The notes beneath the pieces were generated by a model. The model made no database searches. It was not told where the DNA came from and was given only the letters and a program-made list of their open reading frames with translations. A stretch of DNA of 37,101 nt. It comes from Novosphingobium sp. GTDB lineage: Bacteria > Pseudomonadota > Alphaproteobacteria > Sphingomonadales > Sphingomonadaceae. Shown piece by piece: positions 7,448 through 15,146 of this stretch (positions are counted from its first letter, which is position 1; the number at the start of each line of letters is the position of its first letter). The translations under genes were made by a program, and so were the position numbers. Location: the NCBI GenBank assembly GCA_031285165.1, contig JAITWR010000102.1, positions 1 to 37,101 on the forward strand, in the 5' to 3' direction.

Positions 7448-8641
7448 ATGGCGGATATCGAAAGCAATCAGGGCGTCCGGATGGACCTTTCCGATGTCGA
7501 CCACCGGGTCGGCAAGCTCGTCGGCGGGGGGCAATTGTGGGAGCCTTGCGCCAAGTCCGATATCCGCCGCTGGGTCATGGCGATGGACTATGTGAACCCG
7601 ATCCACTGGGATCAGGAGTTCGCCGCCAGCAGCCGGTTCGGCGATATCGTCGCGCCGCAGTCGATCGCCGTGGCGCTCGACTACGGCCACGGCTGCCAGC
7701 CGGCCTGTGTCGGCCATATTCCGGGCTCGCACCTGATCTTCGGCGGCGAGGAGTGGTGGTGGTACGGCACGCTCGTCCGCCCCGGCGACAAGCTGTTCCA
7801 GGAGCGGCGCTTCTTCGACTACAAGGTCGCCGACACCAAGTTCGCCGGGCCGACGATGTTCTCGCGCGGGGACACGATCCATCGCAACCAGCGCGGCGAC
7901 ATGGTTGCCAAGGCGCGCTCCACCGCGATCCGTTATCTTGCCGCCGAGGCCGAGAAGCGCGGCATGTACGAAGCGATGGCGGGCACGCCGAAGCGCTGGA
8001 CCCGCGACGAGATCAGGGAGATCGACAGGCTCCGCCACGCCTGGCTGCTGTCGAACCGCGAGGGCAGGTCGCCGCATTTCGAGGAAGTGAAAGTCGGCGA
8101 CAGGTTGCCGCGCCGGGTGATCGGGCCGCATTCGATCGCCAGTTTCACCACCGAATACCGCGCTTTCCTGTTCAACATCTGGGGCACGTTCCACTGGACC
8201 GCGCCGGCCGGGGTGGAGGATCCGTGGATCAACCAGGATCCGGGCTGGGTCGAGGGCTTCGGTTTCGACGAGGATCTGGCCCTGGTCGATCCGCGCGCGC
8301 GTGACGGGCTCTATGTCGGCCCTTCGCGCGGGCATATCGACGACAGCTACGCCAGCGAGGTCGGCATGGCGCGGGCCTATGGCTATGGCGCGACGATGGC
8401 GGCGTGGAACACCGACTATCTGGCCTTCTGGGCCGGGCACGACGGCATGGTCCGCCATGCCAGATCGGATTTCCGCTCGCCGGCCTTTGAGGGCGACGTG
8501 ACGTTCATCGACGGCGAGGTGATCGACAAGATCGAGAAGTCCGAATGGGGCTTCCCGGTGGTCCAGGTGAAAGTGACCATGACGAACCAGGACGGCGCCA
8601 AGGTCGTCGTCTCCACCAACGAAGTGCAGTTGCCCTATTGA
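7448..8641 (+). CDS. FAS1-like dehydratase domain protein (MaoC/hotdog hydratase)
   Basis: A 397-aa protein with an N-terminal FAS1-like dehydratase hotdog ('WVMAMDYVNPIHWDQEFA' near 38-55, 'IVAPQSIAVAL') and a second hotdog-like half from about residue 215 ('RVIGPHSIASFTTEYRAF', then 'DTDY..F' type sequence 'NTDYLAFWAGHDGMVRH'). Proteins like this hydrate or dehydrate 2-enoyl-CoA thioesters, including bulky substrates. The ORF track shows 639 aa because the frame is open upstream through acuI; the ATG at 7448 follows GGGAGAGACAAG. Both halves are retained, as in double-hotdog MaoC enzymes. It sits between AcuI reductase and an acyl-CoA synthetase (22 bp downstream), which supports a beta-oxidation-like role. 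Confidence 0.87.
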   Translation: MADIESNQGVRMDLSDVDHRVGKLVGGGQLWEPCAKSDIRRWVMAMDYVNPIHWDQEFAASSRFGDIVAPQSIAVALDYGHGCQPACVGHIPGSHLIFGGEEWWWYGTLVRPGDKLFQERRFFDYKVADTKFAGPTMFSRGDTIHRNQRGDMVAKARSTAIRYLAAEAEKRGMYEAMAGTPKRWTRDEIREIDRLRHAWLLSNREGRSPHFEEVKVGDRLPRRVIGPHSIASFTTEYRAFLFNIWGTFHWTAPAGVEDPWINQDPGWVEGFGFDEDLALVDPRARDGLYVGPSRGHIDDSYASEVGMARAYGYGATMAAWNTDYLAFWAGHDGMVRHARSDFRSPAFEGDVTFIDGEVIDKIEKSEWGFPVVQVKVTMTNQDGAKVVVSTNEVQLPY

Positions 8642-8663
8642 GGGGCAGGGAGCGAGCGGAAAG

Positions 8664-10373
8664 ATGACGGGTTGGAACTATGTCGGCGGGGATTTGTCGA
8701 TCTCGCGCGGCATTCCGCTTGCCGATGAAGCGGGCATCGGCGCGCTGACTCTGGGCGGCTACCTGCGCGAAGTGACGCAGGCTTACGGCCCGCGCGAGGC
8801 GCTGGTCCTGCGCGAGGGCGACAAGGTCGTGCGCTGGACTTACGACGAGTTGTGGCAGCGCGCGATGGCAGTGGCCCGCGCGCTCGTCGCCTGCGGCGTG
8901 GGCAAGGGCACGCGCGTCGGCGTGCTCCAGACCAATCGCCCCGAATTCCTTGCTTCGCTGTTCGGCGCGGCTCTGGCGGGCGGCGTGGCGACGACGATCA
9001 GCACTTTCTACACCCCCACCGAGCTTGAGCAGGTGCTCCAGATGTCGGGCATCTCGGTGCTGCTGCTCGAACGCAGCGTGCTGAAGAAGGACTTCGCCGA
9101 CATCGTCACCGGCCTTGAGCCGGAAATCTCGACGGCGGCTCCGGGCGCGCTGGCTTCGCTCAAGTTCCCGTTCCTGCGCCATCTCGCCATGGTCGATAGT
9201 GATCGGGGGCAGGGCGCCATCGAGGGCTGGTCCACTTTTCTGGCGCGGGGCAATGACGTTGCACCCGAACTCGTCGCGGCGGCGAGTGCTGCGGTTGCGC
9301 CGGCCGATCCCGGCATTCTCAAGTTTTCCTCCGGCTCGACCGGCAAGGCCAAGGGCATCCTTTCCGCCCATCGCGGTGTCTGCCTGCAATTGTGGCGCTG
9401 GGCGCAGTGGTACGCGGTCGATCCGGCGATTCCGGTGCGGATGTGGTCGGCCAACGGCTTCTTCTGGTCGGGCAATTTCGCCATGGCGCTCGGCGGCACG
9501 CTGTCGCGCGGCGGATCGCTCGTGCTCCAGCGCTGGTTCGATGCCGAAGCGGCACTCAAGCTGATGGAAGTGGAGAAAGCCACGTTCCTCAACGCCTGGC
9601 CGCACCAGTGGGCTCAACTCGAAGCTGCGCCGAACTATGCGACCGCCGATCTTTCCGCGCTGCACTACATCGACGCCATGACCCCGATCGCGCGCCACCC
9701 GACGATTGCGACCACCTGGCGCGAGCCCGCGCAGGCCTATGGCAATACCGAGACTTTCACGCTGATCTCGGTCTATCCCTCGGGAACGCCCGACGCGGTC
9801 ACGGTGAACAGCCACGGCCTGCCCACGGCCGGCTCCACGCTCAAGATCGTCGCGCCGCTGACCGGCGAGACGATGCCGCTGGGCGAACGCGGCGAGATCG
9901 CGGTCAAGGGGCCGACGCTGATGCTCGGCTATGTCGGCATCCCGCTGGACCAGTCGCTCGATGACGAGGGCTTCCTGCGCACCGGCGACGGCGGCTGGAT
10001 CGATGCCGAAGGCAGGCTGTTCTGGGAAGGCCGGCTCAACGACATCATCAAGACTGGCGGCGCCAATGTCTCGCCGCTGGAAATCGACGCGGTCATCCGC
10101 GAGCATCCGGGCGTGAAGCTCTCGCAGACGGTCGGCGTGCCCGACGAACTGCTGGGCGAACTGGTGGTCGGCTGCATCGTGCCGCGTGAGGGCGCGGTGT
10201 TGAACGAGGACGAGATCAAGGGGTTCGCCCGGGAAAAGCTCGCCAGCTACAAGGTGCCGCGCCGCGTGCTGTTCTTCGCCGAGGCGGATCTCGAAACCAC
10301 CGGCAGTGCCAAGGTCAAGACCGCGGAACTGCGCAAGCTGGTGTCCGAACGGCTGGCGGGGGAAGCGGCATGA
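8664..10373 (+). CDS. AMP-binding acyl-CoA synthetase
   Basis: A 569-aa ANL-superfamily ligase that would activate a carboxylic acid as its CoA thioester through an acyl-AMP. The P-loop 'FSSGSTGKAKG' is near residue 221, 'YGNTETFT' near 359, 'TGDGGWIDAEGRLFWEGR' near 439, the hinge 'DIIKTGGANVSPLEI' near 460, and the catalytic lysine lies in 'TTGSAKVKTAEL' near 548. All core motifs are complete. It starts at ATG after GAGCGGAAAG. Its stop overlaps the next gene start (ATGATG). Placement behind TetR, AcuI and a dehydratase suggests it supplies the acyl-CoA used by this operon. The substrate is unknown. Confidence 0.93.
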   Translation: MTGWNYVGGDLSISRGIPLADEAGIGALTLGGYLREVTQAYGPREALVLREGDKVVRWTYDELWQRAMAVARALVACGVGKGTRVGVLQTNRPEFLASLFGAALAGGVATTISTFYTPTELEQVLQMSGISVLLLERSVLKKDFADIVTGLEPEISTAAPGALASLKFPFLRHLAMVDSDRGQGAIEGWSTFLARGNDVAPELVAAASAAVAPADPGILKFSSGSTGKAKGILSAHRGVCLQLWRWAQWYAVDPAIPVRMWSANGFFWSGNFAMALGGTLSRGGSLVLQRWFDAEAALKLMEVEKATFLNAWPHQWAQLEAAPNYATADLSALHYIDAMTPIARHPTIATTWREPAQAYGNTETFTLISVYPSGTPDAVTVNSHGLPTAGSTLKIVAPLTGETMPLGERGEIAVKGPTLMLGYVGIPLDQSLDDEGFLRTGDGGWIDAEGRLFWEGRLNDIIKTGGANVSPLEIDAVIREHPGVKLSQTVGVPDELLGELVVGCIVPREGAVLNEDEIKGFAREKLASYKVPRRVLFFAEADLETTGSAKVKTAELRKLVSERLAGEAA

Positions 10374-10789
10374 TGCCGGGCGGTGCCGACTTCGCCGACT
10401 GGCTGGCGATCGCCAATCTCAAGGCCGCCTATTGCCGGCTGCTCGACACGAAGGACTGGGAAGGCTGGAGCCGGCTGTTTACCGAGGACTTCGTGCAGGA
10501 TGTCTCTCCCGGCGGCGGCGGCGTGTACCACGGGCGCGAGGCGGCCGTGGCGGCGACCCGCGCCTCGATCGAGACTGCCAGGACCGCGCATCAGGTCCAT
10601 TTCCCCGAGATCACGATCGCAGGGGACGAAGCGCGGGCGATCTGGCCTTTGCAGGACCGGCTGATCTGGGAAGACGGCCGCTCGCTCACCGCCTACGGCC
10701 ACTATCACGAACGCTACGTCCGCACCGCCGCCGGCTGGCGCATCGCCGAACAGAAGCTGACGCGGCTGCTGATGGATTTCGACAGATAA
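10370..10789 (+). CDS. NTF2-like (SnoaL-type) protein
   Basis: A 139-aa cone-fold protein with the typical N-terminus of the SnoaL-like/NTF2 group: 'DWLAIANLKAAYCRLLDTKDWEGWSRLFTEDFVQDV'. 'AYGHYHERYVRTAAGWRIAEQKLTR' is near the C-terminus. Members can be isomerases, dehydratases or hydratases (for example ketosteroid isomerase relatives) or simple binding proteins. Overlap of ATGA with the acyl-CoA synthetase stop shows translational coupling. Two ATGs (10370, 10373) could serve as start. It is the last gene of the TetR-led operon, followed by a convergent TetR gene 30 bp away. Confidence 0.87.
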   Translation: MMPGGADFADWLAIANLKAAYCRLLDTKDWEGWSRLFTEDFVQDVSPGGGGVYHGREAAVAATRASIETARTAHQVHFPEITIAGDEARAIWPLQDRLIWEDGRSLTAYGHYHERYVRTAAGWRIAEQKLTRLLMDFDR

Positions 10790-10819
10790 AGCCTGCCGGC
10801 CTGCCCGATTGCCCTCGTC

Positions 10820-11569
10820 TCAGCCGGCCGTGCGGGTGTCGGCTATGACCAGTTCCATCAGCCGCGCTGCGGGTTGCAGGTAATAGTCCGGGTCGCGGCG
10901 GCGGGCTTCGCCGAACAGGCCGATCAGGATGGAATCTGTGGCGACGGTCACGGTGCGTTCGATGCCCGTCATCAGCACGGTCGCCACGCCGCGCAGCGGT
11001 GCCTGCATGTCGTCGCCCTCGCCGTCCATCTGCGCGACGAACAGCCCGATCAGCGGCTCGGTCGATCGCACGCGATGGATCAGCATCCGCTCGTCACCGC
11101 TGTCGGCCATGGCATTGCGCAAGTGGAGCAGCCGCGAATGCCTTGCCCAGAATCCGTGATAGGCATTGATGAAAGCATGACAGCGATGCCTCAGCTCTGC
11201 ATCGGGCCAGCGCTCGCGCAGGATGGCGAGATAGCTTTCCTCCGCCGTGGCCATCACCGGATCGAGCACTGCCAGCAACACTTCGGTAAGATCGCCGAAG
11301 TAGTTGTAAAGCGAAGTCATGCCGAGCGAGGCCCGGCGGGCAATGGCGCTCATCGAGATCGGCGCATCCGCGGGATCGGCCAGCAGCGCGGCGCAGGCGG
11401 TCAGGATGCGGTCACGCGTTCCCCTGCCCTTGCGGCCGAGCCGTTGGCCGTTGAGGTTGTGGCTGACCCGGCCAGTTGTGCCGATCGTCGCGCCGGCCGC
11501 AGCGCCATGCGGTTCGGCGGTGCGATCGGCCTTCCTGCTGCCCGCCGCCATTACCCCCGTTCTTCCCAT
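10820..11569 (-). CDS. TetR/AcrR family regulator
   Basis: Helix-turn-helix 'PISMSAIARRASLGMTSLYNYFGDLTEVL' is preceded by the usual amphipathic first helix 'RGTRDRILTACAALLADP', with an all-helical C-terminal domain. The open frame begins at 11644 inside the upstream aldehyde dehydrogenase gene. ATG 11569 (8 bp after the ALDH stop) or ATG 11551 are the realistic starts; I list 11569 (249 aa), which still leaves an N-terminal arm of about 50 residues, longer than usual. It is the last gene of the reverse SDR-ALDH-TetR group and probably regulates it. Confidence 0.88.
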   Translation of the reverse strand: MGRTGVMAAGSRKADRTAEPHGAAAGATIGTTGRVSHNLNGQRLGRKGRGTRDRILTACAALLADPADAPISMSAIARRASLGMTSLYNYFGDLTEVLLAVLDPVMATAEESYLAILRERWPDAELRHRCHAFINAYHGFWARHSRLLHLRNAMADSGDERMLIHRVRSTEPLIGLFVAQMDGEGDDMQAPLRGVATVLMTGIERTVTVATDSILIGLFGEARRRDPDYYLQPAARLMELVIADTRTAG

Positions 11570-11577
11570 GCCCCTGC

Positions 11578-13047
11578 CTATGCGCCTGCGGGATAGGCGA
11601 TCATCTTGGTTTCGAGAAATTCCTCGATCCCCTCGACCCCCCATTCACGGCCGATGCCGCTGGCCTTGTAGCCGCCGAACGGGATATCGCCGGCGATGCA
11701 CATGCCGTTGTTGACGCCCACCGAGCCGGTGCGGATGCGCCGGGCGATTTTCATCGCGCGGTCGAAACTACCCGAAACGCCGCCCGAAAGGCCATAGGCG
11801 CTTTCATTGGCGATGCGGATCGCGTCCTCGTCGTCCTTGTAGGGGATGACCACCAGAACCGGGCCGAAAATCTCCTCCTGGGCGATGCGCATGTCGTTCC
11901 TCACGTCGACGAAGACGGTCGGCTCGACGAAATAGCCGCTGCCCTTGTCGGGCCGCGCCCTGCCGCCGTACAGCAGCGTCGCCCCTTCGTCCTGGCCGAT
12001 CTGGATATAGCCCAGCACACGCTCCATCTGCCGCTTGTTGATCACCGGCCCCATCAGGTGCGCGGGATTGGCCGGATCGCCCCAATTGTCGCCCAGCCCC
12101 TCATAGCCCTGCTTGAGAATGGCTCTGGCTTCCTCATAGCGGCTTTCCGGTACCAGCAGGCGCGATTGCACGGCGCAGCCCTGGCCTGCGTGGAAAATCA
12201 GCATCGTGGTCAGCACGTCCATGGCGAAGTTCGGCGCATCGTCGAGCACGATCTTGGCCGACTTGCCGCCGAGTTCGAGGAACACGCGCTTCAGCGTCGG
12301 CGCGCCCTGTTCCATGATGCGCTTGCCCACGGCGGTCGAGCCGGTGAACGAGACGAGATCGACGCGCGGATCCTTGACCAGCATCTCGCCCGCTTCGGCC
12401 GGGTTCTGGCCGAACACGACATTGATGACGCCATCGGGGAAGCCGGCTTCCCTGGCAAGCTCGCCGAAAATGGCGCCGGCGCCGGGGGTGTCGGGCGCCG
12501 GCTTCAGAATCACGGTGCAGCCGGCGAGCAGCGCCGCGACGACCTTGCCGATATTGACATAGAGCGGGACGTTCCACGGAGTGATCGCGGCGACGACGCC
12601 GACCGGCTCGTAAACGGCGATGCGGTGGCTTTCGTAACCATAGCCGAACTTGTTGCCATAGTCCTTTTCCCACTGCACCCGGTCGAACACCTCAAGGTAA
12701 TCGTCCCAGCCCTGCAAGGCCAGGGCGACATGGGCCTTGTCGATCGCGCCCATGGCGGCGCCGGCTTCGTGGATGGCCAGCTCGGCCAGGCGCGGGCGGG
12801 CGGCTTCGAACAGCTCGCGGTATTTCCTGACCAGCGCGAGGCGCTTTTCCCGGTTGGTCGACCAGTCGGTCTCGTCGAAGGCGCGGCGCGCGGCGGCGAT
12901 CGCCGCCTCGACATCGCCGGCAGTGGCATCGGCGGCCTTGCCGACCGGCTCGCCGGTCCAGGGGCTGATGACATCGTAGGTGCGGCCGCCGGCGGCATCG
13001 CGCAACTGGCCGTCGATGAAAAGCTTGGCTTCGGGAAGTGTCGTCAT
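11578..13047 (-). CDS. Aldehyde dehydrogenase family protein
   Basis: A 489-aa NAD(P)-dependent aldehyde dehydrogenase, oxidising an aldehyde to the acid in the cytosol. Visible are 'TPWNVPLY' near 155, the cofactor-binding 'FTGSTAVGKRI' near 230, the general-base Glu in 'LELGGKSAKIV' near 256 and the nucleophilic Cys in 'GQGCAVQSRL' near 290, and 'EEIFGPVLVVIPY' near 390. Length is normal and all catalytic residues are present. It starts at ATG 13047. The neighbours are an SDR 57 bp upstream and TetR 8 bp downstream; an SDR plus ALDH pair fits stepwise alcohol-aldehyde-acid oxidation, though the substrate is not evident. Confidence 0.95.
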   Translation of the reverse strand: MTTLPEAKLFIDGQLRDAAGGRTYDVISPWTGEPVGKAADATAGDVEAAIAAARRAFDETDWSTNREKRLALVRKYRELFEAARPRLAELAIHEAGAAMGAIDKAHVALALQGWDDYLEVFDRVQWEKDYGNKFGYGYESHRIAVYEPVGVVAAITPWNVPLYVNIGKVVAALLAGCTVILKPAPDTPGAGAIFGELAREAGFPDGVINVVFGQNPAEAGEMLVKDPRVDLVSFTGSTAVGKRIMEQGAPTLKRVFLELGGKSAKIVLDDAPNFAMDVLTTMLIFHAGQGCAVQSRLLVPESRYEEARAILKQGYEGLGDNWGDPANPAHLMGPVINKRQMERVLGYIQIGQDEGATLLYGGRARPDKGSGYFVEPTVFVDVRNDMRIAQEEIFGPVLVVIPYKDDEDAIRIANESAYGLSGGVSGSFDRAMKIARRIRTGSVGVNNGMCIAGDIPFGGYKASGIGREWGVEGIEEFLETKMIAYPAGA

Positions 13048-13104
13048 TGTCCTGGTTTCCTGACTGGAATGCCTGATGAAATGATTGCGGGGGCCGGGCC
13101 GCGA

Positions 13105-13842
13105 TTACGGGTGGCGTGCCTCGATCGAGGCGTGCGTGACCCGCACGTCGGGCGGCAGGTCGATCAGTGCGCGGAACACGCCGGTCACAGAATCGACCCG
13201 GCTGATCGGGCGGCTGCGGAAATCGATGCCCACTGCGGCGCAAAGCCCGGCGAAGCGCATCGCCGCCTCGGGATCCCAGGCGTTGACCTCCTTGCCTTCC
13301 TCGTACATCGGCCCGGCGCGCACGGTGGAAACGCGGATGCCGGCCGGCTCCAGTTCCCTGGAAAGCGATTCGGTGAACCGCTCGAGCCCGGTCTTGGTGC
13401 TGGCGTAGAGCGAGAGCATCGGGAATTCGAGCGCGACCGCCTCGCTGGTGACATTGATGATCGCGCCGCCCTTTGCCATCATCGGAATGGCCGCGCGGCT
13501 GGTGAAGATCGGCCCGGCGAAATTGGTGTTCATGATCTTGAGGATCTGGTCGTCGGTGGCATCGGCGACCATGAACGGCTCGTAAATCGCGGCATTGTTG
13601 ATCAGCACGTCGATTCCGGGCAGGCGCTCGGCGATCCGCGCGAAAGCGGCGCGCACCGAATCGGGCTGGCCGACATCGCATTCGATCGCAAAATGCGGCT
13701 CGCCCAGTTCCTCGGCCAGCGCCTGCACTTTGGCATAGGTCCGGCCAAGCAGCACGACCGTCTCGCCCTCGCGCGCGAAGCGCCGCGCAAGCGCCCGTCC
13801 CAATCCGATCCCCGCGCCGGTAATGACTATCGCCTTGCCCAC
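13105..13842 (-). CDS. SDR family oxidoreductase
   Basis: A 245-aa classical SDR: cofactor loop 'TGAGIGLGRAL' at residues 8-18, 'DVLINNAAIYEPFM' near 85, a serine in 'INVTSEAVAL' near 130, and 'YASTKTGLERF' near 143. It starts at GTG 13842; the only nearby in-frame ATG (13854) runs into a stop two codons later, so GTG is forced. It is upstream of the aldehyde dehydrogenase on the same strand and likely cotranscribed. Reaction direction and substrate unknown. Confidence 0.92.
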   Translation of the reverse strand: MGKAIVITGAGIGLGRALARRFAREGETVVLLGRTYAKVQALAEELGEPHFAIECDVGQPDSVRAAFARIAERLPGIDVLINNAAIYEPFMVADATDDQILKIMNTNFAGPIFTSRAAIPMMAKGGAIINVTSEAVALEFPMLSLYASTKTGLERFTESLSRELEPAGIRVSTVRAGPMYEEGKEVNAWDPEAAMRFAGLCAAVGIDFRSRPISRVDSVTGVFRALIDLPPDVRVTHASIEARHP

Positions 13843-13950
13843 AGTTCAACCCATCCATGACAAACAGGATCGCACGGTTCCCAAAATCCGGCGCCGACGA
13901 CAAGGGAAATCGCGCAACGCTATGGCGATGGTTGCGCCTCCCGCCGTCCC

Positions 13951-14400
13951 TCAGCCGCCGGTGGGGGCCGTATCGAGCGCCTGGCGGCGCGAAAGGTTGC
14001 CGCGCATGCGCGCAAGAACTGCCATCGTCACCGCGCGATCCTCCTCGCTCACCCCTTCGAGCGCCATCTCGTAAGTCTCCAGCGCGAAAGGGTGCAGCCC
14101 GTCGAGCAGCGTTTGCCCTTTCCCGGTCAGGAACAGGCGCCAGGCGCGGCGGTCGGCCGGGTCGGGCCGGCGCTCGACCAGTTGCGCGTCCTGTAGCCGG
14201 TCGATCATCCGGCCGAGCGTGATCGGCTCCACCTCGAGCAGTTCGGCGAGGCCGCCCTGGTTGATGCCGCCGTTGAAACTGAGCAGGCTCAACACCAGCC
14301 ATTGCGGCCGGGTCGCGCCGATGCCGCGGGCACGCTCGTCGAAGCGGCGTCGCAAGAGGCGTGACACCTGGGCCAGCATTGTGCCAATATTCTCGTCCAT
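13951..14400 (-). CDS. MarR family transcriptional regulator
   Basis: A 149-aa winged-helix regulator. 'TRPQWLVLSLLSFNGGINQGGLAELLEVEPITLGRMIDRLQDAQLVERRPDPADRRAWRLFLT' follows the MarR pattern: recognition helix near 55-75 and the wing with 'DPADRRA' near 85-90. It reads away from the cupin gene, with 80 bp between the two starts holding repeated CTTATTNTAA motifs. MarR proteins usually repress themselves and a divergent gene until a small aromatic or acidic ligand binds, so the cupin gene and the downstream SDR-ALDH group are candidate targets (inference). Confidence 0.93.
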   Translation of the reverse strand: MDENIGTMLAQVSRLLRRRFDERARGIGATRPQWLVLSLLSFNGGINQGGLAELLEVEPITLGRMIDRLQDAQLVERRPDPADRRAWRLFLTGKGQTLLDGLHPFALETYEMALEGVSEEDRAVTMAVLARMRGNLSRRQALDTAPTGG

Positions 14401-14417
14401 GGCTGCGAGATAATAGC

Positions 14418-14448
14418 AAGGCTTATTATAATCCAGCCTTATTCTAAG
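14418..14448. promoter_or_regulatory. Candidate MarR operator / divergent -10 region
   Basis: The 80-bp divergent gap contains a 10-mer direct repeat, CTTATTATAA (14422-14431) and CTTATTCTAA (14438-14447). The second copy with its next G is a perfect dyad, CTTA-TTC-TAAG. Around the first copy, arms AAGGCT and AGCCTT (14418-14423, 14435-14440) form an inverted repeat, and ATTATAAT gives TATAAT on both strands, usable as overlapping -10 boxes. Confidence 0.5.
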
Positions 14449-14470
14449 CTGGTTGACCTTTTCGGCGCTG

Positions 14471-14530
14471 AAGGACGGCTATGGGAAGGACGGCTATGGG
14501 AAGGACGGTAATGGGGAGAACGGCAATGGC
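14471..14530 (+). repeat. 15-bp tandem repeat carrying successive in-frame start codons
   Basis: Units of the type AAGGACGGCTATGGG recur with 15-bp periodicity. ATG codons fall at 14481, 14496, 14511 and 14526, each in the same frame and each with an AAGGA/GGAGA purine stretch just upstream. The last units are degenerate (GTA, GAGAACGGCA). Confidence 0.85.
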
Positions 14531-15047
14531 AGCAGGCGACGCACCGGGCTTCGAGATCTTCCGCGCCCGCGACGCGCAGGACTATGCCGCGGGCGGCCCG
14601 ATGGAAACCGCGCCGATGACCGCGGCCGAGGCCGCCGGCATGGCCGGCCTGATGCAGCACGGGATGATGGACGGCGGCGCCGTCAAGCTGCTCTACGCGC
14701 GCCCCGGCATGAGCCTGACCTATTGCTGGTTCAAAAGCGGCTATCCCCTGCCCCGCCACAGCCACAGCGCCGACTGCCTCTATTTCATCGTCTCGGGCAG
14801 TCTCAGGATCGGCACCGAGGAACTCGGTCCCGGCGACGGCTTCTTTCTCGGCACCGACGTACCCTACAGCTACGTGCCGGGCGAGAACGGAGTCGAGGTG
14901 ATGGAATTCCGCACTTCGGACAAATTCGATTTCAAGGCGCTGGCGAACAACCGCGCCTATTGGGACAAGGCCCTGGCCAACCTGCTGGCCGCCAAAGTAA
15001 AATGGCCGGAGGAAACCGCGCCACCTTCAGGAATGCAAATAGCCTGA
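14481..15047 (+). CDS. Cupin domain-containing protein
   Basis: A 188-aa protein (from the first ATG) with one cupin beta-barrel. Motif 1 reads 'LPRHSHSADCLYFIVSGSLRIG' near residues 90-111, with two metal-ligand histidines, and motif 2 is 'LGPGDGFFLGTDVPYSYVPG' near 115-134. Cupins of this size may be ligand sensors, isomerases or dioxygenases. The N-terminus is repetitive (MGRTAMGRTVMGRTAMAAG) because it is encoded by a 15-bp tandem repeat, so the true start could be 14481, 14496, 14511 or 14526; the conserved part begins after the last. It is divergent from the MarR gene and probably under its control. Function not assignable. Confidence 0.85.
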   Translation: MGRTAMGRTVMGRTAMAAGDAPGFEIFRARDAQDYAAGGPMETAPMTAAEAAGMAGLMQHGMMDGGAVKLLYARPGMSLTYCWFKSGYPLPRHSHSADCLYFIVSGSLRIGTEELGPGDGFFLGTDVPYSYVPGENGVEVMEFRTSDKFDFKALANNRAYWDKALANLLAAKVKWPEETAPPSGMQIA

Positions 15048-15082
15048 TCGCCCCGTTTATCCCCCATCGGGGGAGGAGCAGC

Positions 15083-15120
15083 ATGTTGGAAAATGTTTCA
15101 TGTGGAACATTTTCCAACAT
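15083..15120. repeat. Long palindrome with parS-like core between convergent genes
   Basis: Perfect 15-bp arms ATGTTGGAAAATGTT (15083-15097) and AACATTTTCCAACAT (15106-15120) enclose TCATGTGG. The centre, TGTTTCATGTGGAACA, differs at one base from TGTTTCACGTGGAACA, a form of the ParB site parS. No U-run follows on either strand, but its position between the cupin stop and the enoyl-CoA hydratase stop also fits a bidirectional transcription stop. Confidence 0.7.
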
Positions 15121-15146
15121 TCAGGCAGGCGCTGCCCCCCTGTCGG

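Noticed and set aside
11476-13860. 794-aa open frame on the plus strand
   Set aside because: Antisense to TetR, ALDH and SDR genes that carry complete catalytic motifs; composition is shadow-like.
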